DNA from: Pseudomonas sp. St316
Lineage (GTDB): Bacteria; Pseudomonadota; Gammaproteobacteria; Pseudomonadales; Pseudomonadaceae
DNA length: 64,000 bases
NCBI RefSeq assembly: GCF_018325905.1
Contig: NZ_AP021901.1
Location: forward strand, 3,224,001-3,288,000
Direction of reading: 5' to 3'
Shown here: piece after piece, positions 1 through 10,144 of the stretch
How the letters are laid out: every line of letters begins with the position of its first letter
Numbering within the stretch: position 1 is the first letter of the stretch
Notes under the pieces: model-generated
What the model saw: only the letters and a program-made list of their open reading frames with translations
Told to the model about the DNA's origin: nothing
The model's database searches: none
Translations under genes and position numbers: made by a program

Positions 1-2
1 TC

Positions 3-1403
3 CTCGGCGTGGCCCTGGAGATGCTGCAGAACGGCTCATGGTTCATTCCCCATCGCGCCGGTGAAATCTACGCCGACAAACCACCGCTGTTCATGTGGAC
101 GGTGGCGCTGTTCGTGCAACTGACCCACCTGCCCAAAGTTGCCTTGTACTTGCCCGCACTACTGGCAGGTGCCGTCACCACCGCGTGCCTGTATGACCTG
201 GGCCGGCGCTTGTGGGGGCGACGCGTGGGGGTGACCGCTGCGCTGTTGTTTCTCGCCACCTATCAGACCTACAGCATCCTGCGCACCGGGCAGATCGATG
301 GTTTTCTTGCGCTCTGGAGCATCCTGGGGATCTATGGCTTGTGTCGGCATGTGTTGCTCGGCCCGGCTTGGCGCTGGTACTACGTGGCCTGTGCGGCGAT
401 GGGGTTGGGGGTCATCAGCAAAGGCGTGGGGTTTCTGCCGGTGCTGCTGCTGATTCCCTATGCCTATGCGCTACGCAAAGGTTGGAAAGGGGTGGTGGCC
501 ATGCCTGGCCAGGCAGGACGCTGGTGGCTGGGGCTGATCGTAGCATTGGCCGCCATCGCATTATGGCTGGGGCCTCTGTTGCTGATTGTCTGGCAGGGCA
601 GTGCCGACAGCCTGGCGTACGCCCAGGAAATCCTGTTCAAGCAGACCGCTGGGCGTTATGCCAACGCATGGGAACACCGCGAACCATTCTGGTATTTCTT
701 CGTCCAGGTGATTCCCAAGTACTGGCTACCGCTTGTGTTCATGCTCCCCTGGCTGGTGCCGGCCTGGCGCAAACAATTGCTCAAGCATGACGGTCGGGTG
801 CTGGTGCTGCTGGGGTGGGTGGTCTTGGTGCTGTTGTTTTTCAGCCTGAGCAGCGGTAAGCGCAAGCTGTATATCTTTCCCGCGTTACCGGCGTTGATTC
901 TGCTGGTGGCGCCACTGGTGCCGTGGATGCTGCGCCGCTGGTTTGGTTCGCGGCCGAGGGGCCGGGCGGTCTTCAATGTGCTGGTTGCGCTTTGGCTGTG
1001 CGCCTGGTTTGTTCGCGGTTTTATCGAGCCCCACCGGGAAGGCATTAACCCCCACCAGACCTTGATGCGCGATGTCGCGCGACTGACTTCAAATGCCGAG
1101 CTGGTGCTTGTGGGATGGCGTGAGGGGCATTGGCTGTTCGCCCAGCAACCCATCGTGCATTTCGGCTTTTATAACGGCGACTCCCTGGAACAATCCGCCA
1201 CCTGGCTGCGCAGCCACCCGCAGGCCTTCGCCCTGGTGCCCGCCCGGGACCTGGCCCGTTGTTACGACCCGCAAAAAGCGCGCCGGGTCGGCAATACCTC
1301 AAGGGCCGAGTGGTTCCTGGTGGGGGCAGATGCGGACAACCAGCGCTGCCAGTCGCCGGCGCCGCAGAAGGTGTATTCGTTTGCCTGGCAGCAGCCCTTG
1401 TAG
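3..1403 (+). CDS. ArnT-like membrane glycosyltransferase (5' end outside window)
   Basis: The frame is open from the first codons of the window, so the true start lies upstream and only about 466 C-terminal residues are visible. The protein has many hydrophobic helices, and the DKPPLFMW motif near the visible N-terminus is typical of the ArnT/PMT (GT39/GT83-like) superfamily. These enzymes move a sugar from a polyprenyl-phosphate carrier to lipid A, protein or a polymer on the periplasmic face of the inner membrane. Basic loops such as SSGKRKLYIFPALP between late helices are also family-like. The substrate cannot be read from sequence. A REP pair follows the stop, so this is probably the last gene of its transcript. 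ArnT itself is a possibility, but nothing here distinguishes it from other family members. Confidence 0.8.
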   Translation, partial: LGVALEMLQNGSWFIPHRAGEIYADKPPLFMWTVALFVQLTHLPKVALYLPALLAGAVTTACLYDLGRRLWGRRVGVTAALLFLATYQTYSILRTGQIDGFLALWSILGIYGLCRHVLLGPAWRWYYVACAAMGLGVISKGVGFLPVLLLIPYAYALRKGWKGVVAMPGQAGRWWLGLIVALAAIALWLGPLLLIVWQGSADSLAYAQEILFKQTAGRYANAWEHREPFWYFFVQVIPKYWLPLVFMLPWLVPAWRKQLLKHDGRVLVLLGWVVLVLLFFSLSSGKRKLYIFPALPALILLVAPLVPWMLRRWFGSRPRGRAVFNVLVALWLCAWFVRGFIEPHREGINPHQTLMRDVARLTSNAELVLVGWREGHWLFAQQPIVHFGFYNGDSLEQSATWLRSHPQAFALVPARDLARCYDPQKARRVGNTSRAEWFLVGADADNQRCQSPAPQKVYSFAWQQPL

Positions 1404-1418
1404 CGGCTGAAACACCGT

Positions 1419-1513
1419 CATCGCGAGCAGGCTCGCTCCCACAGTGGATTTGTGGTGGTCTTCGATCTTCTGACCGCCCAAGAACCCATGTGGGAGCGAG
1501 CCTGCTCGCGATG
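1419..1513. repeat. Inverted REP pair (BIME)
   Basis: Two palindromic units, CATCGCGAGCAGGCTCGC then TCCCACA, and later TGTGGGAGCGAGCCTGCT then CGCGATG, face each other about 50 bp apart between two genes. This is the standard Pseudomonas REP doublet and recurs at several places in the window. Confidence 0.9.
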
Positions 1514-1653
1514 AGGCCCTAAAGAACACTACCCCCCTGAACCATGGCCAAACCAGTCAAGCAACTTGAAAGCTTTGACCATTGCCGCCACAGCCCTTCG
1601 GCGCGAGTATTTGCCTTCCCCCAACCAATAAAAACCACAGAGGGATGCTGGTC

Positions 1654-3318
1654 ATGCGCGATTATTCGTCCGCCACGTCGCAGTTCGATTACCTGCACAC
1701 TGTCAACGCCGCACTGCACGGCTCGCTCGAGGCACTCAATGCCTGTGTCGAGTGTTGCGACCGGCATGCGTTGCCGGGGCGCATCGCCTTGTTCTGGGAG
1801 GGCCGTGACGGCAGCGAAGCCACCTGGACTTATCGCGACCTGCAGGACAATGCCGCGCGCATGGCCAATTTCCTGCGCGCACAAGGCGTCGGCAAGGGCG
1901 ACAAAGTGGCCGGCCTGCTGCCGCGCACCGCTGAACTGCTGATCGTGGTACTTGCCACCTGGCGTATCGGGGCGGTGTATCAACCACTGTTCACCGCGTT
2001 CGGGCCCAAGGCCATCGAACACCGCCTCGGCAGCTCGGGGGCGCGCGTGGTCGTCACCGATGCGGTCAACCGTCCCAAGCTCAACGAAGTTGCCGGTTGC
2101 CCCACCATTGTCACGGTTGGCGGCGAAAAGGGTCAGGGCATCGTGCGTGGCGACTACAGTTTCTGGGCCGAGGTGGCGAACCATTCCAACCAATGCGAAC
2201 CGCTGATGCTCACCGGCGAAGACCCGTTCCTGCTGATGTTCACCTCCGGCACCACGGGGCCTGCCAAGGCGCTGTCGGTACCGCTCAAGGCCATCGTTGC
2301 GTTCCAGAGCTACATCCGTGACGCGGTAGACCTGCGCCCTGAAGACGCCTTCTGGAACGTCGCCGACCCGGGCTGGGCCTACGGCATCTATTTTGGTGTG
2401 ACCGGGCCGCTGGCGATGGGGCATCCGATTACCTTCTACGATGGCCCGTTCACGCTGGAAAGCACCTGCCGGGTCATCAACAAATACGGCATCACCAACC
2501 TGACCGGCTCGCCCACGGCCTATCGCCTGTTGATTGCCGGTGGCGAGCAGTTCGCCCGGTCGATCAAGGGCAAGCTGCGCATCGTCAGCAGCGCCGGTGA
2601 GCCGTTGAACCCGGAGGTGATCCGTTGGTTCGCCGATAACCTGAACGTGGTGATCCACGATCATTACGGCCAGACCGAACTGGGCATGGTGCTGTGCAAC
2701 CACCATGGGCTGGAACACCCGGTGCACCTGGGTGCGGCCGGTTTTGCTTCGCCGGGCCATCGGATCGTGGTGTTGGATGAAAACCAGCGCGAGCTGGGCG
2801 TAGGCCAGCCGGGCATTCTCGCGCTCGATCGCCGCCAGTCGCCGATGTGCTGGTTCGCCGGTTACGAGGGCGGGCCGACCAAGGCCTTCGTCGGTGACTA
2901 CTACTTGAGTGGCGACACCGTGGAGCTTAACCCGGACGGCAGCATCAGCTTCGTGGGCCGCAGCGACGACGTGATTACCACCTCCGGCTACCGGGTCGGC
3001 CCGTTCGACGTGGAAAGCGCGCTGATCGAACACCCGGCCGTGGTGGAAGCGGCAGTCATCGGCAAGCCCGATCCGGAACGCACCGAGTTGGTGAAGGCTT
3101 TCGTGGTGCTCAACGCCCAATACCGCGCCGCGCCAGAATTGGCCGAGGAGTTGCGCCAGCACGTGCGCAAACGCCTGGCCGCCCATGCCTATCCTCGTGA
3201 AATCGAATTTGTCAGCGACTTGCCCAAGACCCCAAGCGGCAAGTTGCAGCGCTTTATCTTGCGCAATCAGGAAATCGCCAAGGCTCAAGAGGCCGCGGCG
3301 CATAACGCTTCAGCTTGA
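1654..3318 (+). CDS. fadDx: Short/medium-chain acyl-CoA synthetase (AMP-binding)
   Basis: ATP-dependent ligase that activates a carboxylic acid to its CoA thioester and feeds the oxidation genes behind it. The P-loop-like A3 motif [11 protein letters not shown] lies near residue 195, followed by YGQTELGM (A5), the YYLSGDT segment (A7), [16 protein letters not shown] (A8) and the catalytic lysine in TPSGKLQR near the C-terminus, so all core ANL motifs are present. The ATG at 1654 is chosen because AGAGGG sits about 9 bases upstream; ATG 1645 touches that Shine-Dalgarno sequence and is less likely. The gene order matches the P. putida fadDx operon, which is the basis for the symbol. The first of five same-strand genes with gaps of about 9-16 bp. 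The acyl chain preferred is inferred from context only. Confidence 0.85.
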   Translation: MRDYSSATSQFDYLHTVNAALHGSLEALNACVECCDRHALPGRIALFWEGRDGSEATWTYRDLQDNAARMANFLRAQGVGKGDKVAGLLPRTAELLIVVLATWRIGAVYQPLFTAFGPKAIEHRLGSSGARVVVTDAVNRPKLNEVAGCPTIVTVGGEKGQGIVRGDYSFWAEVANHSNQCEPLMLTGEDPFLLMFTSGTTGPAKALSVPLKAIVAFQSYIRDAVDLRPEDAFWNVADPGWAYGIYFGVTGPLAMGHPITFYDGPFTLESTCRVINKYGITNLTGSPTAYRLLIAGGEQFARSIKGKLRIVSSAGEPLNPEVIRWFADNLNVVIHDHYGQTELGMVLCNHHGLEHPVHLGAAGFASPGHRIVVLDENQRELGVGQPGILALDRRQSPMCWFAGYEGGPTKAFVGDYYLSGDTVELNPDGSISFVGRSDDVITTSGYRVGPFDVESALIEHPAVVEAAVIGKPDPERTELVKAFVVLNAQYRAAPELAEELRQHVRKRLAAHAYPREIEFVSDLPKTPSGKLQRFILRNQEIAKAQEAAAHNASA

Positions 3319-3334
3319 ATCCAAGGAAACCATG

Positions 3335-4096
3335 ATGCAGATCGACAACAAGATTTTCCTCGTCAGCGGCGGTGCTTCCGGCCTCGGCGCGGCCACCGGC
3401 GAGATGCTGGTCAAGGCCGGCGCCAAAGTGATGCTGGTGGACCTCAATGCCGAAGCCGTGGCTGCCCAGGCGCAGAAACTGGGCTGCCAGAGCGTGGTGG
3501 CGGATATCAGCAACGAGGCGGCGGCTGAAGCGGCGGTCAAGGCCACGGTGGATGCGTTCGGCGGCCTGAATGGCCTGGTGAACTGCGCCGGCATCGTGCG
3601 CGGCGAGAAGATCCTCGGCAAGAACGGTCCCCATGCCCTGGCAAGCTTCAGCCAGGTGATCAACGTCAACCTGATCGGCAGCTTCAACCTGCTGCGCCTG
3701 GCGGCTGCGGCCATTGCCGAAACCGAGGCCAACGCCGATGGCGAGCGCGGGGTGATCATCAATACGGCGTCGGTGGCGGCCTTTGATGGACAGATCGGCC
3801 AGGCGGCTTACGCCGCATCCAAAGGCGCCATCGCCAGCCTGACATTACCGGCCGCCCGTGAACTGGCACGCTTCGGCATCCGCGTGATGACCATTGCCCC
3901 AGGCATTTTCGAAACCCCGATGATGGCCGGCATGACCCAGGAAGTGCGCGATTCCCTGGCGGCCGGCGTGCCGTTTCCGCCGCGCCTGGGCAAACCCGCC
4001 GAGTATGCGGCGCTGGTCCGGCATATCATTGAAAACAGCATGCTCAACGGTGAGGTGATCCGTCTCGACGGTGCCTTGCGCATGGCAGCCAAATAA
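3335..4096 (+). CDS. fadB2x: SDR 3-hydroxyacyl-CoA dehydrogenase (HSD10 type)
   Basis: NAD-dependent short-chain dehydrogenase of the type II 3-hydroxyacyl-CoA dehydrogenase (17beta-HSD10) group, oxidising (2-methyl-)3-hydroxyacyl-CoA to the 3-oxo form. It shows the Rossmann motif [14 protein letters not shown] at the N-terminus, the NCAGI motif (NAG variant), serine in [10 protein letters not shown], and the catalytic pair YAASKGA. The length, about 253 residues, is normal. AAGGA precedes two adjacent ATG codons (3332 and 3335); the second has the better spacing. It sits between the synthetase and the thiolase, as expected for steps three and four of beta-oxidation. A truncated relative of this gene is fused to a thiolase tail at 45.9 kb. 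Confidence 0.88.
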   Translation: MQIDNKIFLVSGGASGLGAATGEMLVKAGAKVMLVDLNAEAVAAQAQKLGCQSVVADISNEAAAEAAVKATVDAFGGLNGLVNCAGIVRGEKILGKNGPHALASFSQVINVNLIGSFNLLRLAAAAIAETEANADGERGVIINTASVAAFDGQIGQAAYAASKGAIASLTLPAARELARFGIRVMTIAPGIFETPMMAGMTQEVRDSLAAGVPFPPRLGKPAEYAALVRHIIENSMLNGEVIRLDGALRMAAK

Positions 4097-4108
4097 TCAG
4101 GAGGATTC

Positions 4109-5299
4109 ATGATGTCCAACGATCCTATTGTCATCGTCAGCGCCGTCCGTACGCCCATGGGCGGTTTCCAGGGCGAACTGAAAAGCCTCAGCGCCCCGCA
4201 GCTGGGTGCCGCTGCCATCAAGGCCGCCGTGGAGCGTGCCGGCATCGCACCCGACGCGGTTGAAGAAGTGCTGTTCGGTTGCGTGCTTGCCGCAGGCCTG
4301 GGCCAGGCACCGGCGCGTCAGGCCGCGCTGGGCGCCGGGCTCGACAAGTCGACCCGCTGCACCACGCTCAACAAGATGTGCGGTTCGGGCATGGAAGCGG
4401 CGATCCTGGCCCATGACATGCTCATCGCCGGCAGCGCCGAAGTGGTGGTGGCCGGCGGCATGGAGAGCATGTCCAACGCGCCGTACCTACTCGATCGGGC
4501 CCGCAGCGGTTACCGGATGGGCCATGGCCGGGTGCTTGACCACATGTTCCTCGACGGCCTGGAAGACGCCTACGACAAAGGTCGGCTGATGGGCACCTTC
4601 GCCGAAGATTGCGCCGAAGCCAATGGCTTGAGTCGCGAGGCTCAGGACGCCTTCGCCATCGCCTCAACCACCCGCGCCCAGCAGGCGATCAAGGACGGCA
4701 GTTTCGATGCCGAGATCGTGCCGTTGCAGGTCATGGTCGGCAAGGAGCAAGTGACCGTGCGCCACGACGAGCAGCCACCCAAGGCCCGGATCGACAAGAT
4801 CGCCTCGCTCAAACCGGCGTTCCGTGAGGGCGGTACGGTGACGGCAGCCAATGCCAGTTCCATTTCCGATGGCGCTGCGGCACTGGTGCTGATGCGCCAG
4901 AGCCAGGCGGCCCAGCGGGGCCTTAAGCCCCTGGCGGTGATCCACGGTCACGCGGCGTTTGCCGATACTCCGAGCCTGTTTCCCACCGCACCGATCGGTG
5001 CCGTGAAGAAGCTGATGCAAAAGACCGGTTGGTCGCTGGATCAAGTCGACCTGTTCGAAGTCAACGAAGCCTTTGCCGTGGTGGGCCTGGTGACCATGAG
5101 CAAGTTGGAAATTGCCCATGACAAGGTCAACGTCCACGGTGGCGCCTGTGCGCTGGGCCACCCGATTGGCGCATCTGGCGCGCGGATTCTGGTAACCCTG
5201 TTGTCAGCCCTGCGTCAGAAAGGCTTGAAGCGCGGCGTTGCGGCGATTTGCATCGGCGGCGGCGAAGCCACGGCCATGGCCGTCGAATGCCTGTATTAA
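4109..5299 (+). CDS. fadAx: Acetyl-CoA C-acyltransferase (thiolase)
   Basis: Thiolase that cleaves 3-oxoacyl-CoA with CoA, releasing acetyl-CoA and a shortened acyl-CoA. The nucleophilic cysteine lies in LNKMCGSGMEA, the histidine in NVHGGACALGHPIGASGAR, and the second cysteine in CIGGGEA at the C-terminus. The NEAF motif is also present. The length of 396 residues is typical. CAGGAGG precedes two in-frame ATGs (4109 and 4112), and either could be used. It follows the HSD10-type dehydrogenase by 12 bp. In this operon context a 2-methylacetoacetyl-CoA substrate (isoleucine pathway) is plausible but not proven. Confidence 0.9.
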   Translation: MMSNDPIVIVSAVRTPMGGFQGELKSLSAPQLGAAAIKAAVERAGIAPDAVEEVLFGCVLAAGLGQAPARQAALGAGLDKSTRCTTLNKMCGSGMEAAILAHDMLIAGSAEVVVAGGMESMSNAPYLLDRARSGYRMGHGRVLDHMFLDGLEDAYDKGRLMGTFAEDCAEANGLSREAQDAFAIASTTRAQQAIKDGSFDAEIVPLQVMVGKEQVTVRHDEQPPKARIDKIASLKPAFREGGTVTAANASSISDGAAALVLMRQSQAAQRGLKPLAVIHGHAAFADTPSLFPTAPIGAVKKLMQKTGWSLDQVDLFEVNEAFAVVGLVTMSKLEIAHDKVNVHGGACALGHPIGASGARILVTLLSALRQKGLKRGVAAICIGGGEATAMAVECLY

Positions 5300-5308
5300 G
5301 GAATCACC

Positions 5309-6436
5309 ATGCTCCCGACTGAAGAACAGACCCAAATCCGCGACATGGCCCGGCAGTTCGCCCAGGAACGCCTGAAACCGTTCGCCGCCGAATGGGACCG
5401 TGAGCACCGTTTTCCCCGGGAAGCTATCGCTGAAATGGCCGAACTGGGCTTTTTCGGCATGCTGGTGCCGGAGCAATGGGGCGGTTGTGACACCGGTTAC
5501 CTGGCCTATGCCATGACCCTGGAGGAAATCGCCGCCGGCGACGGCGCGTGCTCGACCATCATGAGCGTGCACAACTCGGTGGGCTGCGTGCCGATCCTCA
5601 AGTTCGGCAACGATGAGCAGAAGGCGAAATTCCTCACGCCCCTGGCCAGTGGCGCGATGCTTGGTGCCTTCGCCCTGACCGAGCCCCAGGCCGGTTCGGA
5701 CGCCAGCAGCCTCAAGACGCGGGCGCGGCTGGAGGGTGATCATTACGTGCTCAACGGTTGCAAGCAGTTCATCACCTCCGGGCAGAACGCCGGGGTGGTG
5801 ATTGTGTTCGCGGTGACCGATCCGAGCGCCGGCAAGCGTGGCATCAGTGCGTTCATCGTGCCGACCGATTCGCCGGGCTACAGCGTGGCCCGGGTCGAAG
5901 ACAAACTCGGCCAGCACGCTTCCGACACCTGCCAGATCCTCTTCGAGGAGGTGAAGGTGCCGCTGGCTAATCGCCTGGGTGAGGAGGGCGAGGGCTACAA
6001 GATCGCCCTGGCGAACCTGGAAGGCGGACGGGTGGGCATCGCAGCGCAGGCGGTGGGCATGGCTCGTGCGGCATTCGAGGCGGCCCGGGACTATGCGCGT
6101 GAGCGCTCCAGTTTCGGCAAGCCGATCATCGAGCACCAGGCCGTGGCGTTCCGCCTGGCCGAAATGGCGACCCAGATCGCCGTTGCCCGGCAAATGGTGC
6201 ACTACGCCGCCGCCCTGCGAGACAGCGGCCAGCCGGCGTTGGTGGAGGCCTCCATGGCCAAGCTGTTCGCCTCGGAAATGGCTGAAAAAGTCTGCTCCAT
6301 GGCGTTGCAAACCCTGGGCGGCTACGGTTACCTCAACGACTTCCCGCTGGAGCGCATTTACCGCGACGTGCGAGTCTGCCAGATCTACGAAGGCACCAGC
6401 GACATTCAGCGCATGGTCATTTCGCGCAATCTTTGA
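5309..6436 (+). CDS. Acyl-CoA dehydrogenase (short/branched chain type)
   Basis: FAD-dependent acyl-CoA dehydrogenase that introduces the alpha-beta double bond and passes electrons to ETF. The family signatures are [14 protein letters not shown], the FITSGQNAG segment, and the C-terminal [29 protein letters not shown], which carries the catalytic-base region. The length of 375 residues is normal. Fourth gene of the operon, 9 bp after the thiolase, and equivalent by position to the acyl-CoA dehydrogenase of the P. putida fadDx operon. A second enzyme of the same family lies on the opposite strand at 7.7 kb, which suggests that the two serve different acyl chains. Confidence 0.88.
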   Translation: MLPTEEQTQIRDMARQFAQERLKPFAAEWDREHRFPREAIAEMAELGFFGMLVPEQWGGCDTGYLAYAMTLEEIAAGDGACSTIMSVHNSVGCVPILKFGNDEQKAKFLTPLASGAMLGAFALTEPQAGSDASSLKTRARLEGDHYVLNGCKQFITSGQNAGVVIVFAVTDPSAGKRGISAFIVPTDSPGYSVARVEDKLGQHASDTCQILFEEVKVPLANRLGEEGEGYKIALANLEGGRVGIAAQAVGMARAAFEAARDYARERSSFGKPIIEHQAVAFRLAEMATQIAVARQMVHYAAALRDSGQPALVEASMAKLFASEMAEKVCSMALQTLGGYGYLNDFPLERIYRDVRVCQIYEGTSDIQRMVISRNL

Positions 6437-6449
6437 ACAGGAGTCCTGC

Positions 6450-7223
6450 ATGAGCTACGAAACGATTTTATTGGAGATCAAGGACCGCGTCGGCCTGATC
6501 ACCCTCAACCGTCCCCAGGCATTGAACGCCCTGAATGCGCAGATCGTCAGCGAACTGAACCAGGCGTTGGACAGCCTGGAGGCTGATCCGAAGATTGGCT
6601 GCATCGTGCTGACCGGCTCGAAAAAAGCCTTTGCCGCCGGTGCTGACATCAAGGAAATGGCCGAGCTGACCTACCCGCAGATCTACCTGGACGACCTGTT
6701 CAGCGACAGCGACCGCGTGGCCAACCGCCGCAAGCCAATCGTCGCGGCGGTGAACGGTTTTGCCTTGGGCGGTGGCTGCGAGCTGGCGTTGATGTGTGAC
6801 TTCATCCTGGCCGGCGACAACGCCAAGTTCGGCCAACCGGAGGTCAACCTCGGCGTGCTGCCGGGCATGGGCGGCACCCAGCGCCTGACCCGCGCGGTGG
6901 GCAAGGCCAAGGCCATGGAAATGTGCCTGACCGGGCGCTTCATCGATGCGGTGGAAGCCGAGCGCTGCGGCATCGTCGCGCGGATCGTACCGGCTGATGA
7001 ACTGTTGGACGAGGCACTGAAGACTGCAGCGTTGATCGCCTCCAAGTCGCTGCCTATCAGCATGATGGTCAAGGAAAGCGTCAACCGCGCCTTTGAGGTC
7101 AGCCTGTCCGAAGGCGTGCGCTTCGAGCGCCGGGTATTCCACGCCGCGTTTGCCACGCACGATCAGAAGGAAGGCATGGCGGCATTCGTGGCCAAGCGTG
7201 CGCCGGAGTTCCAGGACAAGTAA
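6450..7223 (+). CDS. fadB1x: Enoyl-CoA hydratase
   Basis: Crotonase-fold hydratase that adds water to trans-2-enoyl-CoA. The oxyanion-hole motif [13 protein letters not shown] is followed by [16 protein letters not shown]. The glutamates in [19 protein letters not shown] match the two catalytic glutamates of the family. The 257-residue length is standard. The ATG at 6450 has CAGGAG 6 bases upstream. Last gene of the forward operon; a tandem REP array follows, consistent with the end of the transcript. Together the five genes supply activation and a complete beta-oxidation cycle. Confidence 0.9.
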   Translation: MSYETILLEIKDRVGLITLNRPQALNALNAQIVSELNQALDSLEADPKIGCIVLTGSKKAFAAGADIKEMAELTYPQIYLDDLFSDSDRVANRRKPIVAAVNGFALGGGCELALMCDFILAGDNAKFGQPEVNLGVLPGMGGTQRLTRAVGKAKAMEMCLTGRFIDAVEAERCGIVARIVPADELLDEALKTAALIASKSLPISMMVKESVNRAFEVSLSEGVRFERRVFHAAFATHDQKEGMAAFVAKRAPEFQDK

Positions 7224-7244
7224 CGCGGCGTTTCCATTGACGCC

Positions 7245-7735
7245 ATCGCGAGCAAGCTCGCTCCCACAGTGGATTTGGGGTGTACGCAATGTGGATGTAC
7301 ACCGCCGGCCCCTGTGGGAGCGAGCCTGCTCGCGAAGAGTCCGGTACATCCAGCATCTCAGTGATTGATCCAACGCTTTCGCGAGCAAGCTCGCTCCCAC
7401 AGTGGATTTGGGGTGTGCGCAATGTGTATGTACACCAGCGGCCCCTGTGGGAGCGAGCCTGCTCGCGAAGAGGCCGGTACATCCGGCATCTCAGTGATTG
7501 ATCCAACGCTTTCGCGAGCAGGCTTGCTCCCACAGTGGATTTGGGGTGTACGCAATGTGGATGTACACCACCGGCCCCTGTGGGAGCGAGCTTGCTCGCG
7601 AAGAGTCCGGTACATCCGGCATCTCAGTGATTGATCCAACGCCATCGCGAGCAGGCTTGCTCCCACAGTGGATTTGGGGTGTGCGCAATGTGTATGTACA
7701 CCGCCGGCCCCTGTGGGAGCGAGCTTGCTCGCGAT
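7245..7735. repeat. 133-bp tandem BIME array, about 3.7 copies
   Basis: Each unit holds an inverted REP pair (GCGAGCAAGCTCGCTCCCAC and its partner GTGGGAGCGAGC...GCTCGCGA) plus a conserved linker containing GGATTTGGGGTGT, TGTACACC and TCAGTGATTGATCCAACG. Equivalent positions fall at 7248, 7381, 7514 and 7647, an exact 133-bp period. Copies differ only at scattered bases. The array fills the 525 bp between two converging operons. No gene is seen inside it. Confidence 0.95.
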
Positions 7736-7748
7736 GCTTTTTCAGGCC

Positions 7749-8900
7749 TCACACCAGGTAGTTTTTCAACTCGCGGGCGATGACCATGCGTTGTATCTCG
7801 CTCGACCCTTCGTAGATCTGGGTAATCCGCGCATCGCGGTAGTAGCGCTCTACCGGATAATCCTCGAGATACCCGTACCCACCATGAATCTGTATGGCCG
7901 AGGAGCAGACTTTCTCGGCCATTTCCGAGGCAAACAGCTTGGCCTGGGAGGCCTCTGACAGGCACGGCTTGCCAGCGCTGCGCAGGCGGGCGGCGTGGAG
8001 GATAAGCAGGCGGGTGGCGTTGATGCGGGTGTGCATGTCGGCCAGCAGGTTGGCGATGCTCTGGTGCTCGATGATCGGTTTGTCGAACTGAACCCGATCG
8101 CGCGCGTAAGCCAGTGCCGCCTCAAAGGCAGCACGGGCGATACCCAAGGCTTGCGCAGCAATGCCGATGCGGCCGCCTTCCAGGTTGGACAGGGCGATGG
8201 CCAGGCCTTTACCGCGAGCCCCCAACAGATTGGCCTCGGCAATGGTGCAGTTGTTCAAGGTGACCGCGCAGGTGTCCGAGGCGCGGATGCCCATTTTGTG
8301 TTCGGTGCGGTCAACGATGAACCCCGGCGTATCGGTGGGCACCAGGAACGCCGAAATGCCTTTCTTGCCCAGCTCCGGGTCCGTCACGGCAAACACGATC
8401 GCCAGTTTTGCTCGCTTGCCATTGCTGACGAACTGCTTGGCACCGTTGATGACCCACTGGCCATCGCGTAATTCGGCCCGTGTGCGCAGGTTGTGGGCTT
8501 CGGAGCCGGCCTGCGGCTCGGTCAGGCAGAAGCAGCCAATGGCCTGGCCACTGGCGAGGTCGGCCAGCCACGTCTGCTTTTGTTCGTCGGTGCCGAAATT
8601 CAGTACCGGCCCGCAACCCACCGAATTGTGAATGCTCATCAGTGCGCCGGTAGCACCGTCGCCTGCGGAGATTTCCTCCACGGCCAGGGCATAGGCGACG
8701 TAATCGACGTAGGTACCGCCCCATTCTTCTGGCACCACCATCCCCAACAGGCCCAGCTCCCCCATCTTCGCCACCAGGCCATCGTCAATCCAGCCGGCCT
8801 TTTCCCACGCCTGGGCGTGGGGGGCGATTTCACCACGGGCGAAGTCCCGGGCCATGTCGCGGATCATCACTTGTTCTTCGGTCAGTTCGAGGTCATGCAT
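7749..8900 (-). CDS. Acyl-CoA dehydrogenase (isobutyryl-CoA type)
   Basis: FAD-linked acyl-CoA dehydrogenase of 383 residues with the motifs [24 protein letters not shown] and [36 protein letters not shown]. It lies 3 bp downstream of a 3-hydroxyisobutyryl-CoA hydrolase-like gene on the same strand. That pairing suggests valine catabolism: oxidation of isobutyryl-CoA to methacrylyl-CoA, with the hydrolase acting two steps later. It resembles the forward-strand dehydrogenase at 5.3 kb in motifs but is clearly a separate paralogue. Branched-chain specificity is inferred from the neighbour, not from active-site residues. Confidence 0.85.
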   Translation of the reverse strand: MHDLELTEEQVMIRDMARDFARGEIAPHAQAWEKAGWIDDGLVAKMGELGLLGMVVPEEWGGTYVDYVAYALAVEEISAGDGATGALMSIHNSVGCGPVLNFGTDEQKQTWLADLASGQAIGCFCLTEPQAGSEAHNLRTRAELRDGQWVINGAKQFVSNGKRAKLAIVFAVTDPELGKKGISAFLVPTDTPGFIVDRTEHKMGIRASDTCAVTLNNCTIAEANLLGARGKGLAIALSNLEGGRIGIAAQALGIARAAFEAALAYARDRVQFDKPIIEHQSIANLLADMHTRINATRLLILHAARLRSAGKPCLSEASQAKLFASEMAEKVCSSAIQIHGGYGYLEDYPVERYYRDARITQIYEGSSEIQRMVIARELKNYLV

Positions 8901-8903
8901 GGC

Positions 8904-10010
8904 TCAGTTCCCGTGGTCGTCGAAGCCGTCGAAGAAACTCGCCACATGGTCGGCGTCCAACGCCTCCAGGGTCGGAGGGTTCCAACGCGGGTTCTTGTCT
9001 TTGTCGATCAGCAAGGCGCGCACGCCTTCGATCAGGTCACCGCGTTCGAACCATTGCCGGTCCAGATGCAGTTCCAGGGCAAAACATTCTTCCAGGCTCA
9101 AATGCCGACCGCGCCGCAGCATTTCCAGGGTCACGGCTGTGGCCAGGGGAGAGCGGCTGTCCAGCAGGTCGGCGGTCTTTATTGCCCATTCGTGGCTGTT
9201 GGCGACGGTGACCTGGCGCAACTGCTCGACCATGCTCGGCACGTCGGGCAGGCCAAAGAAATGGTCGATGGCGGGCCGCAAGTCGGCCAGGGGCGGGGCA
9301 GGCAGTTGTTGCACGCCGAGTTTGGCCAGCAGGCTTTGCAGATCCTTGAGTGGCGTATCACCCCACTCCAGGCGATCGAGGCGCGCGTCGAGCTGTTCAA
9401 GCTTGCGACTGTCCAGATACCAGTCGGCCAGCCCGCAATACAAGGCGTCGGCCGCGCGGATCTGCACGCCGCTGACGCCCAGGTAAATACCCAGTTCGCC
9501 AGGAATGCGCGGCAGGAAGTAACTGCCGCCCACGTCCGGAAAATACCCGATGCCGACTTCCGGCATGCCCAGGCGGCTGCGCTCGGTCACCACCCGCAGG
9601 TCGGCTCCTTGTGCCAACCCCATGCCGCCGCCCAGCACGAAGCCGTCCATCAGGGCGAGGACGGGTTTGCGGTAGTGATGAATCGTCAGGTCGAGGGCGT
9701 ATTCCTCGACGAAGAAATCTTCGTGCAAGGTGTCGCCCTGCGTGTGGCTGTCGTACAACGAACGGATATCACCGCCGGCGCAAAACGCCTTCTCGCCCGC
9801 ACCACGCAGCACCACGGCGCGGATCTGTGGGTCGAGAGCCCAGGTATCGAGTTGTTGCTGCAAGCTGCGCACCATGCCCAGGGTGAGGGCATTGAGGCCG
9901 GCGGGGCGGTTCAGGGTCAAATGGCCAATGTGATTGCGAACTTCGACCAGCACCTCATAGGCCGCGGTGTCGATGGTTGGCGCGGCGTGTGATGAAACCT
10001 GAGCTGTCAT
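8904..10010 (-). CDS. 3-hydroxyisobutyryl-CoA hydrolase / enoyl-CoA hydratase-isomerase family
   Basis: Crotonase-fold protein of 368 residues, longer than simple hydratases and with the C-terminal extension typical of 3-hydroxyisobutyryl-CoA hydrolases. Signatures are GAGEKAFCAGGDIRSLY, DGFVLGGGMGLAQGADLRVVTE and GMPEVGIGYFPDVGGSYFL. In valine breakdown this enzyme hydrolyses 3-hydroxyisobutyryl-CoA to the free acid. The ATG at 10010 has GGAG 6 bases upstream. It forms a two-gene operon with the acyl-CoA dehydrogenase downstream and faces the forward beta-oxidation operon. Annotation pipelines often call such proteins plain enoyl-CoA hydratase/isomerase. Confidence 0.82.
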   Translation of the reverse strand: MTAQVSSHAAPTIDTAAYEVLVEVRNHIGHLTLNRPAGLNALTLGMVRSLQQQLDTWALDPQIRAVVLRGAGEKAFCAGGDIRSLYDSHTQGDTLHEDFFVEEYALDLTIHHYRKPVLALMDGFVLGGGMGLAQGADLRVVTERSRLGMPEVGIGYFPDVGGSYFLPRIPGELGIYLGVSGVQIRAADALYCGLADWYLDSRKLEQLDARLDRLEWGDTPLKDLQSLLAKLGVQQLPAPPLADLRPAIDHFFGLPDVPSMVEQLRQVTVANSHEWAIKTADLLDSRSPLATAVTLEMLRRGRHLSLEECFALELHLDRQWFERGDLIEGVRALLIDKDKNPRWNPPTLEALDADHVASFFDGFDDHGN

Positions 10011-10144
10011 CGCTAACTCCCTGCTTTTGTTCTTCTTTATGAATTGTGTCGCGCGTACCCATTCAGGATCGTATCAGTGCAAATTTGCATTGCACAACCC
10101 GAATACGTGCAGGTCCTTCCTGCATATTTATAGCAGCCACAGGC

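Noticed and set aside
1519..3303. Minus-strand open frame opposite the acyl-CoA synthetase
   Set aside because: His/Gln/Gly-rich translation with no family pattern; a shadow of a well-supported gene.
7245..7735. Possible CRISPR array
   Set aside because: Spacers are nearly identical between copies, the repeat is REP-type and 133 bp long, and no cas genes are present.
8493..9992. Plus-strand open frame of about 500 codons across the valine-type genes
   Set aside because: Opposite strand of two genes with clear motifs; no domain or plausible start context.
7748..10010. Pseudogene copy of the forward beta-oxidation genes
   Set aside because: Both reverse-strand genes are full length with intact catalytic motifs and belong to distinct subfamilies.
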